Shown piece by piece: positions 35,662 to 43,455 of a DNA stretch of 64,000 bases (the first letter of the stretch is position 1; every line of letters starts with the position of its first letter). The position numbers and the translations under genes were made by a program. The notes under the pieces are model-generated. The model saw nothing but the letters and a program-made list of their open reading frames with translations, was not told where the DNA came from and did no database searches. The stretch is from Mariniblastus sp. (lineage in GTDB: Bacteria; Planctomycetota; Planctomycetia; Pirellulales; Pirellulaceae), in the NCBI GenBank assembly GCA_029247405.1, contig JAQWLH010000026.1:20163-84162 (forward strand), in the 5' to 3' direction.

Positions 35662-37551
35662 TTAACGCTCCATCGTTTGACTGACAACAATCGGAACGTA
35701 GCCGACTTCGAATCCTGAGGGCGGTGAGACTAAAATAGCGTGATCCAGCTTTGCCAGTCTTCCGCTGGATGGATCAGGGATATAATCCCCTGTGATAGGC
35801 CACGTTCGATGAATCTTTTCGACCTTTGCTTGCATTCGATTTTTTTCTGCAACACTCCACTCGACAGCCACCAGCGACGGCTGATCGACGAAACGATACC
35901 AAGCATAAGTAACCACCGAACCATCCACCAAAGTCACCCGAGATGTTGCCGTTTTGGGCCCTGGTTTGGTCCAAATCTCTGACTGAGAAGAATGATAGTT
36001 CTGTTGCTTCTTGGCAGAGCGAAACTTTTGGTCAACGAGACTCAAACTCGGAGGGACTTCTTTTTCTTCGATTGCAACGCGTCGATCGCCATCCTGCTTA
36101 AAATATTGAGGGAGATATCCAGTCCCCCTCGCTTCGCTCCACTCAAGCCCAAAAACCTGCTTCCCGGGTTGCCCATAAATTTTTGTTTGGACGACACTGT
36201 CGATTCCAAGTAATTTTGTTCTCTTTGCTCCTTGATCAAAACGAATCGGCACCGCTTTCAAATTTGGTTTCCAGGACTTTTTTCGATCAACCAATCCGTT
36301 GGCACCGACCGAATTTTTCGCGTAGAACGTAACGTCCTGCATCAGTGAAGTTTCGCCATTTTGATTCACGGGAAACTGGATCTTGGGGATTTTTGAATAA
36401 GTCACACCTTTCTTGTCCGTCTCTTCAAAACAAGGGACGGTATTCACCTCCATTGCTCCACTACCCATCGAGCCAGGTCTAGCATCGAGTCCACGTTTTT
36501 CGATAACTCGGTAGCCCTGCGATAACTGACTCCAAGTCTCCGGAATCCAAAATGCAACGGGACCTTTAAAATTCTGCGAGTTCAAAAATAGCGTCCAACT
36601 GTTATCGCCAGTCGAAGCCCCGGCTCCCTTCTTCTTGGATGCCAAGGGCAACACCATCCATGCATTGCCCAGCAGGTTCCCGGTCTGTCCTGCTTCAAAC
36701 GTCAGGCCATCCGGAGGGATCAAAAGACGGTTACTCAGCTGGGCAATTCCCATCTTTATCCCGGGCAGTGATTTCGTTTTTCCAAACCCCCAACCCGGTG
36801 AAGAAATTTCATGGTTGTAACCATTCGGGGTCCCGTTAATTCGGTATTTGGGGCTGTGGGTTGGAAACTGCGTGGATACCCAATAGCCCAGTCCACCTTC
36901 AATCGTTTGAAATACATCGCGATAGTAGGGTCCACGCTCAGGCCAATTGTCCCGAGCCACCGTCCCCGGAGGACAGAGCGGTTTCTTAAAGTCGCGATTG
37001 TCAGGCGTAATCCAAGTCGAAGGCAAACCGATTTGAAATTGGCTGATGGGGTCTTTCAACAGTGGCCAAACACTCACATAAAAGCTCGCCCCGTAACCGA
37101 ATCCCTCGGGAGGTGCTTGAGCCCTCATGGAAATATATCCATGGAAACCTCGCGATAGTTGAGGCAAGACCTTCACTCCCTCCTTCACATAGAGTGAGTT
37201 CTGAAACCAAAATCCGATGAGTTTGCCAGCCCGAAATTCCAACGCAAATTCGCGGTGTCCATTTTTAAGATATGGATTTGAAGGCCCAGTCTTCAGCACG
37301 CCTTTTTTTAAATCAAGAACTAGGCCCCACTTAACGCCTGCCTTGTTGACCCACTCTAATCGCTTGGCTCCATTCTTTAGCGACATCTCGATGCTGCCAA
37401 CGTGCCACTTGTTTTCGACGGGCTCTCGGCGATAAGTTCCAACGAGTGCAATCTCATTCAATGCATCGACCTGCGCACAGACCGACTGCACCAAAGCGAG
37501 ACAAGACACAACCGTGACAGCTAACAAAGTGACGAGCGAATTGAATTTCAT
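35662..37551 (-). CDS. Secreted protein, unknown function
   Basis: A 629-residue protein with a signal peptide (LLAVTVVSCLALVQSVCAQ). The mature part is beta-rich with many Trp and aromatic residues (GFWFQNSLYVKEG, SWTLFLNSQNFKGPVAFWIP), as seen in carbohydrate-binding or beta-sandwich enzymes. No catalytic motif is recognised. It lies in the secreted-enzyme gene run, 129 bp after the S9 peptidase gene. An extracellular or periplasmic place is likely, and a role with polysaccharides is a guess from context only. Confidence 0.75.
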   Translation of the reverse strand: MKFNSLVTLLAVTVVSCLALVQSVCAQVDALNEIALVGTYRREPVENKWHVGSIEMSLKNGAKRLEWVNKAGVKWGLVLDLKKGVLKTGPSNPYLKNGHREFALEFRAGKLIGFWFQNSLYVKEGVKVLPQLSRGFHGYISMRAQAPPEGFGYGASFYVSVWPLLKDPISQFQIGLPSTWITPDNRDFKKPLCPPGTVARDNWPERGPYYRDVFQTIEGGLGYWVSTQFPTHSPKYRINGTPNGYNHEISSPGWGFGKTKSLPGIKMGIAQLSNRLLIPPDGLTFEAGQTGNLLGNAWMVLPLASKKKGAGASTGDNSWTLFLNSQNFKGPVAFWIPETWSQLSQGYRVIEKRGLDARPGSMGSGAMEVNTVPCFEETDKKGVTYSKIPKIQFPVNQNGETSLMQDVTFYAKNSVGANGLVDRKKSWKPNLKAVPIRFDQGAKRTKLLGIDSVVQTKIYGQPGKQVFGLEWSEARGTGYLPQYFKQDGDRRVAIEEKEVPPSLSLVDQKFRSAKKQQNYHSSQSEIWTKPGPKTATSRVTLVDGSVVTYAWYRFVDQPSLVAVEWSVAEKNRMQAKVEKIHRTWPITGDYIPDPSSGRLAKLDHAILVSPPSGFEVGYVPIVVSQTMER

Positions 37552-37680
37552 TGACGACTTTTAAATATTAAGTTTGAAACAGGTGTTGAAACACCGATCG
37601 ATTAGGACCGTTCAGCATTTCCTGCGCAAATGCGAATCTTCTCTTCACGCATTCACTTCATGAAGTTAATTAAACCGCGG

Positions 37681-39741
37681 TTATCTATTTGGCCCCGGCT
37701 GAAGGTGCTCGAGCAAATATCTTGCAATCAGCATTCTGACGTGAACCACCGTTCCACGTCCCTCCCTCAGACCGTGATCGCGATTGGGATAGACCATGTA
37801 GTCAAACTGCTTGCCCAATTCGATCAATCGGTCAACCAACCCCTCAATGATTTGAATGTGCGTGTTGGTCTCACCCGATCCTGTAATGATCAAAAGTTTA
37901 CCTTTCAAACCGTTCGCAAAGTTGAGCGGTGCAGATTTTTTGTATCCCTCAGGATTGACAGCTCTGGTCCGCATAAAGATTTCTTGGAACCACGCATTGT
38001 AAAGATGAGGTTGCGGCTTGGGCACGACCGCAATTCCAACGTGGTAATCATCGGGTTTACGAAACAAGGCATTTAGAGTGTTTGATCCGCCACCACTCCA
38101 ACCCCAAATGCCGACACGGGAAAGATCGACATAGGATCGCATACGGCCCAATTCCTTGAGCCCAACTACTTGATCATCGGTCGAAAGCGGACCGAGACTC
38201 CCAAAAACGGACCGACGCCAAGCAGCTCCCTTGGGAGCGGGAGTCCCGCGATTATCGATCGAAACAACAAGATACCCGAGGTCAGCGATAACGCGAAGAA
38301 AATGGCTCTGCCCTGCCCCCCATTGATTCAAAACCGTTTGGGCATGAGGCTCGCCGTAAACATAAATGAAGACGGGGTATTTTTTAGTAGCGTCGAAGTC
38401 TCTCGGTTTAATCAACCAAGCATCCATACTAAGGCCTTTGCCGAGCTCCAACTGGAGGAATTCCGTTGGTCGCGAAATGACTGACTTCGCTCTTACCTGC
38501 ACTTGTTCGTGCTTTTCCAGCACCTTAACAACCCGATGCCCTGAAACCTCAACCAGCTCGGTGACGGGTGGCGTGTCAAAATCTGAAAAGGTGTGAAATG
38601 CCCATTTCGCATCCGGAGAAAAGTTGTAGTCGTGGGTTCCAGCCTTGTCGCTCGGAGTGATTCGTTCCAATTGTCCGGATCCGGCTAAGGGAACACGATA
38701 CAGATATTTATCGGTTGCATTGTCCGGCGAAGCGTAAAAGTAATACCAACCACCCGCCTCATCAACAATGGCGCGGTCAATGATGTCGTAGGGTCCAGGC
38801 GTTAGCAGCGATAACTCTTGACCGTTGCGTGAATACAAATAAGCGTGTCGCCAACCATCTTTTTCACTAATGACGATGAATGCCTGCCCATTGCGAACCC
38901 ACCTCAGGCCAGAGTTTTTTGCTTGGCTCGCGACCACCCAGGCAGGATTGGACTCGTCGAAAACCCTCTTCATCTTTCCGTCGGTGGATGCGAGAAAAAA
39001 TTCACGCTTGTCACGAAATCGACTCAATCGCTCAACTAACAATTCTTGTGAGTTGCCTGCCCACTCCACGAGCCCGAGATAGAACCCCTCCTCAGGCGAT
39101 TCAATCGGCAACCACACTCTTTTCTTCCCCTCCACGTCCACAATCCCGACACGACTCATCGTAATCTTCTCACCGACACGAGCGAAACGTCGCTCACGAA
39201 CTCCGGGATACGAAGGGTCTTGGGGCACGAGCATTGCCCGCTTTTTTACATTGCTGTTATCAGCTTCCGTGAAAACGATGTACTTTCCATTCGGGCTCCA
39301 TTGGGGATTTCGATAATCAACTTCGCGATCAGGTTCGCGATCTGTCAATTGAGTCCGCTTCCCCGTAACCAAATCGAGGACAAAAAGATTGCGGTGACGA
39401 TTCTCCAATTTGAGTTTGCCATCTGGCGAAACAAGACGCAGCGATCCCGAGTCTTTCTGAACCGTTGGCTTTGCGTCCGTTCGCTCTCCAGTGCGGACAT
39501 CATAAAATTCAAAAATGGGTTTTCTGGTTTTTTGATCCCGTTTCTGAATCGTATATCCTGCACTATCGGCCCACCATTTCGCCGAAAACTTTCTGGCGTT
39601 GAAATCCCCCCTCTCATAGATCGCCTTCAGCCGCTTCTCTGTCGTCCCATCCAACCATGCTGTTGGTAGCGGTGATTGAGCGGCCGTACGCCCACACTGG
39701 ATTGCAAAACAAAGGATAATTATCCCAACGAGGATGCGCAT
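37681..39741 (-). CDS. S9 family peptidase (DPP IV-like)
   Basis: A 686-residue secreted serine peptidase with a signal peptide. The N-terminal half is a beta-propeller (repeats such as RNPQWSPNGKYIVFTEAD, DGWRHAYLYSRNG). The C-terminal half is an alpha/beta-hydrolase domain with nucleophile elbow IWGWSGGGS (Ser549) and His656 in YPNRDHGL. At the acid position the text is GSGETNTH, so Glu624 stands where dipeptidyl peptidase IV has Asp. It should cut short peptides with a penultimate Pro or similar residue. It is part of the secreted-enzyme gene run. Confidence 0.88.
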   Translation of the reverse strand: MRILVGIIILCFAIQCGRTAAQSPLPTAWLDGTTEKRLKAIYERGDFNARKFSAKWWADSAGYTIQKRDQKTRKPIFEFYDVRTGERTDAKPTVQKDSGSLRLVSPDGKLKLENRHRNLFVLDLVTGKRTQLTDREPDREVDYRNPQWSPNGKYIVFTEADNSNVKKRAMLVPQDPSYPGVRERRFARVGEKITMSRVGIVDVEGKKRVWLPIESPEEGFYLGLVEWAGNSQELLVERLSRFRDKREFFLASTDGKMKRVFDESNPAWVVASQAKNSGLRWVRNGQAFIVISEKDGWRHAYLYSRNGQELSLLTPGPYDIIDRAIVDEAGGWYYFYASPDNATDKYLYRVPLAGSGQLERITPSDKAGTHDYNFSPDAKWAFHTFSDFDTPPVTELVEVSGHRVVKVLEKHEQVQVRAKSVISRPTEFLQLELGKGLSMDAWLIKPRDFDATKKYPVFIYVYGEPHAQTVLNQWGAGQSHFLRVIADLGYLVVSIDNRGTPAPKGAAWRRSVFGSLGPLSTDDQVVGLKELGRMRSYVDLSRVGIWGWSGGGSNTLNALFRKPDDYHVGIAVVPKPQPHLYNAWFQEIFMRTRAVNPEGYKKSAPLNFANGLKGKLLIITGSGETNTHIQIIEGLVDRLIELGKQFDYMVYPNRDHGLREGRGTVVHVRMLIARYLLEHLQPGPNR

Positions 39742-39847
39742 TTATTTTTTTAACCTGTGCTGAAACAATTGATTTTAATTACGCTCAGCTTCCCCAAAAT
39801 GGAAAGCCTTCGAGGGTGAACTACAGCATCTCCAGATCGCTGTGCCA

Positions 39848-39888
39848 TTAACTGTTTTTTCTTAACTGTTTTTTCTTAACTGTTTTTT
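39848..39888. repeat. Tandem 14-bp repeat, three copies
   Basis: TTAACTGTTTTTTC is present twice in a row, followed by a third copy missing its last base, all in the spacer between the S9 peptidase and sialate esterase genes. The T-rich unit may mark slipped-strand variation or act on transcription read on the plus strand. No inverted repeat is seen with it. Confidence 0.85.
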
Positions 39889-40013
39889 AAACCAAGGGTA
39901 CTCAAGCCACTTTCCAGCGGATTTCAAACTCTGGCATTATCCACCACCCTCGCGAAATCCAGCCTCTGGCTCAGCGAAACCAAACAACGAAACACGACTC
40001 ACCGAGTTCATCA

Positions 40014-41909
40014 TCAGTTCTCTTGGGTAGTGCGTTCCAGGGCCGCCGCTTCAGCAATTATTCGCTCAACGTCTTGTTTCTTAAGCGCTTCAATTTGTTT
40101 TCGTCGTTGCTGACGACTGAGCTTGCCGGTGACCTTGGTTTCATGCACCCCAAGCGGAACGTTTTCCAAAGACCAATCGTCACTGCGTTGGGTGGCAAAA
40201 GGAATATCCGTCATCCGGTCGGCCTGCAAGTTGCCGAGTGGACTGCGCCCCCAGGCGTAACGATAATGCACCGGTTCGGTTACCATCGTGCTACTTAAGA
40301 CAATGACTTTTTTGTCCGTTCGCGGTTGCCCCCGATCATCTTTGCCAGTCACAAAATGCTCGGCTTTAGCTGGGTGAAATTTTCGATCATCACCTGCGAC
40401 AGCGAACCCTAGAATCGGGCCTCCGTTGTCGACAGCACTGGCGGGTTCATCAAGTCGCAACTCAATGCGACCTCCGACGACTTTCATTTCTTCAACCAAC
40501 GGAGGCTTCCAACGAATCGTGCGGTCGAATCCGTACTGTGTGGATAACGCCCATCTTGCAATTCGCTCGCCGGCGGGGATTTTTAGTTGAGGGTGGTACC
40601 ATCGACGACGTAAATCATACGTACTGGTAAAACCAATATTCTTGTCTCCTGCTTTGTACAAATCGAGGAACGTTTGATATTGTGCTTCGCGAATGGCAGG
40701 CCCAGGATTAGCCATCATCTCACAGTAGTTATCAAGCGATTGAATGGTTCCTTCAGTACAAAGTGAGAGGATGCCAAACGGCATTTTGGGATCGTTGAAA
40801 GCGGCACGCCAAGCAGTAATCATTTCTGGGAAAACATGGCGATACATGATCGTACCTTCAGTCCCATTAAAGCAGTTATTGTAACCTTGGTGAAAGATTG
40901 CACCTTTGACTTGAAGTCCAGCGAGAGGGCCAATCATACTGGCATAGCAATTGCCGGGACGATTCTGATCCATCGCTGGACCAGGAAGAAGATCTGAAGG
41001 CTCGACTTCATTGGCGGGCATCGCGCGGCCTTCTTTCTTAAATCGAGCAACCTTCTGGCGATAGTTATTGATCCGCCGATCGAGGTCAGCCTGTGCATCC
41101 CAGCTTGAGACCTTTTGATCCCACTCCGCCAGAACAGACTTCACTTCGGTTGAATTGATCTCTTTCAGAGTTGGGGTGGGTGTCCAAGTTTCTACCGTCG
41201 TACCGCCTCGCGAGGCATCAATCACACCAATGGGGACCTGTGTTGCCATGTGGATTCGACGAGCAAAAACGTACCCAATGGCAGACAACTCCCGTGCGAT
41301 TTCAGGCGTGCAGACATCCCAGTCTCCTTTCCGATAATGACGACCAAACCATCCGCTCCACTCGTAGAGGCGGGAAAATCCAGGTTTAGTATCCGGACCA
41401 TTTTGTGCGGGAACGGTCAAGATCCTGATATTCGAAAAATTGGCGGACACGATTTCAAGCTGGCCATTCTCAATCCTATCCAGCGGGAATTCCATGTTAC
41501 TCTGCCCCCCCAGCACCCAGACATCACCAATCAGGATGTTCTCCATCACGAGCGTCTCTTTTGCCCCTTTGACGGTCAGCATTTGCGGGTCTTTGTTGGC
41601 CTCCATCGCTGGCAACGTTATTTTCCACTGCCGATCACTTGCCGCGGTGGCGACCTGATCATGCTGACCCAGACTCACCGTGATTTCTTCCCCCTCGTCC
41701 GCCCAGCCCCAAATCAAAATTGGCTTGTCACGTTGCAATACCATATTCGATTGAAAAACATTGCTGACACACAAGCCTTCACCAATTGCAGGAACTTCAA
41801 TGACGTTTTCCTTGGGCATTTTTTTCGGACGATCTTGTGCATCCAAAACACCCTGAAAAAGTACGGCAAAAATCAGGGCCCAAGCCAATGAAAATCGGTT
41901 TCCAAGCAT
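40014..41909 (-). CDS. Sialate O-acetylesterase family protein
   Basis: A 631-residue SGNH-type esterase with a signal peptide (WALIFAVLFQGVLDAQ). The nucleophile block is VWVLGGQSNMEFPL, and further family segments are ASRGGTTVETW, GAIFHQGYNNC and LCTEGTIQS. Such enzymes remove O-acetyl groups from sugars, including sialic acid or xylan-type substrates; the exact substrate is not told by sequence. It lies in the secreted-enzyme run, 82 bp after the DUF1552 gene. Confidence 0.87.
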   Translation of the reverse strand: MLGNRFSLAWALIFAVLFQGVLDAQDRPKKMPKENVIEVPAIGEGLCVSNVFQSNMVLQRDKPILIWGWADEGEEITVSLGQHDQVATAASDRQWKITLPAMEANKDPQMLTVKGAKETLVMENILIGDVWVLGGQSNMEFPLDRIENGQLEIVSANFSNIRILTVPAQNGPDTKPGFSRLYEWSGWFGRHYRKGDWDVCTPEIARELSAIGYVFARRIHMATQVPIGVIDASRGGTTVETWTPTPTLKEINSTEVKSVLAEWDQKVSSWDAQADLDRRINNYRQKVARFKKEGRAMPANEVEPSDLLPGPAMDQNRPGNCYASMIGPLAGLQVKGAIFHQGYNNCFNGTEGTIMYRHVFPEMITAWRAAFNDPKMPFGILSLCTEGTIQSLDNYCEMMANPGPAIREAQYQTFLDLYKAGDKNIGFTSTYDLRRRWYHPQLKIPAGERIARWALSTQYGFDRTIRWKPPLVEEMKVVGGRIELRLDEPASAVDNGGPILGFAVAGDDRKFHPAKAEHFVTGKDDRGQPRTDKKVIVLSSTMVTEPVHYRYAWGRSPLGNLQADRMTDIPFATQRSDDWSLENVPLGVHETKVTGKLSRQQRRKQIEALKKQDVERIIAEAAALERTTQEN

Positions 41910-41991
41910 AGAGAGTTTTCTTTGTGTATACGCGGGTCAAGAAAATACGATGTCGCTTACAACAAACGCATCAACAGCCTCTTCAACGAAG

Positions 41992-43389
41992 CTATCCGAG
42001 AAATGCCTTAATTGGCCCCTTTTGATCGATCGTTAGAGCCACGTCAAAAGCGCCAAAATGATCAATCGGATTTCCATAGGCATTCAGGATTGTCGTGTAC
42101 CAGTTGCCGAGTGTCTTGTGGCCTTCTTTGCCATAGGCGGGCAAACGAATGTATTGCCGACCAAGTTTTAGCAATGTGTTATCTCCGGCGAGAACGACAA
42201 AAGGCCATTCTGTACCACGGCTGTGATGCGTTTCGCCGTTGTCAGGAAAGTAGAACAACACGGTATTGTCAAACATCGTCCCCCCTGCCTCGGGAGTACT
42301 CTTGAGGCGAGTCACAATGTTATCAATGACCTTCATTTGCTGATGACGAATCTTCTCTCTTACCTCAACAGCGCTAAATTGAGCTACGGACTTACCGTGC
42401 CCGACGTCGTGTTGATTTACGTTTTCGCCCTCGATCCCAGGTAACCCCGAGTACAAAGTACCGAGTTCGTCCAGAGTGAATGTAACAACATTGGTCATCC
42501 CCGAGATCAAAGATGACAGCAATATCTCTGCATGGCCAGTCTGACGATCCACCGTTGAGATTTCTTCGGCCAAGTACTTGGGGTCAAGCTCTGGCTTGCA
42601 TCGACGAATCACATCGGCCATTGATTCAACACGTCCATTGCGATCGCGAATTTCCTGAAGAGCCTCGGCGTAATTACCGACTTTGGGATGCTCGACACCG
42701 CGTAATTGTCGAGCCAAATCAGCGTGTTTGTTGGCCACAAATTCCAACATTTTGCGATCCAGTTCGTAGCTCTGCCGAGATGAATTGTCTGTTGCCACAG
42801 ACTTAAACAATTCACTCAAGGCAACCTTCGGAGAGCCGAACGCATAGTTTGGCTGCTGTGGACCACGAGCAGAAAAACCTTTCTCAATTCCATTAATGTT
42901 ACCCCGTGCGTTACCACCGCCACCGGGAAAACAGGCGAGTTCAATGTGCCCAAATGGTGATGGAAACAGTTTTGCTAACTCAAAATCAACTGTCGCCCAT
43001 TTAATGGAACTCAGACGCTCATTGGCTTTATAGACGCCAAGCGACGAACACCACGTATGATGTCCTGTCGTGCACATTTTTCCTGACAGACCTTGCAGGA
43101 TGGTGAGGTTCGCTTTGTGGTTGGCGAGTGGGCTCATCCAGCCAGGCAGATCATGGTTGTCCAGATCCACTCGAAAAGGCTCTTTCTTTCGCTCAGCCTC
43201 CTTTTGAGTGTCATCAAAGGTGGGCGGCACCAACGACCCAGGGAGCAACCCGTTTCCCTTGTGGAGAAAAATAAACCGTGTGGGAGGTTTTGTTGGGATG
43301 GGCGAGGATGCCGCCATGAGTTGCGACACCCCAGCTATTGAGCCAACCCCCAATAGACTGCTCTTGAGAAAATTACGGCGTGAATTCAT
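41992..43389 (-). CDS. DUF1552 family secreted protein
   Basis: A 465-residue protein from the ATG at 43389 with an N-terminal MNSRRNFLKSSLLGVGSIAG, a Tat-like signal (RRNFL). Family segments visible are RFIFLHKGNGLLPGS, HTWCSSLGVYKAN, and the C-terminal VLFYFPDNGETHHSRGTEWP. DUF1552 proteins are paired with DUF1592-type heme proteins in planctomycetes; their function is unknown. Metal-binding His and Asp in the HHSRG block suggest an alkaline-phosphatase-like relation. The DUF1592 gene lies 66 bp upstream. Confidence 0.9.
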   Translation of the reverse strand: MNSRRNFLKSSLLGVGSIAGVSQLMAASSPIPTKPPTRFIFLHKGNGLLPGSLVPPTFDDTQKEAERKKEPFRVDLDNHDLPGWMSPLANHKANLTILQGLSGKMCTTGHHTWCSSLGVYKANERLSSIKWATVDFELAKLFPSPFGHIELACFPGGGGNARGNINGIEKGFSARGPQQPNYAFGSPKVALSELFKSVATDNSSRQSYELDRKMLEFVANKHADLARQLRGVEHPKVGNYAEALQEIRDRNGRVESMADVIRRCKPELDPKYLAEEISTVDRQTGHAEILLSSLISGMTNVVTFTLDELGTLYSGLPGIEGENVNQHDVGHGKSVAQFSAVEVREKIRHQQMKVIDNIVTRLKSTPEAGGTMFDNTVLFYFPDNGETHHSRGTEWPFVVLAGDNTLLKLGRQYIRLPAYGKEGHKTLGNWYTTILNAYGNPIDHFGAFDVALTIDQKGPIKAFLG

Positions 43390-43455
43390 GGTCTTTTTGT
43401 TCCGTCGTTCTAACACGTTCTAAATTAAATTGAGTCAACAAACGCTACGAGTTTC

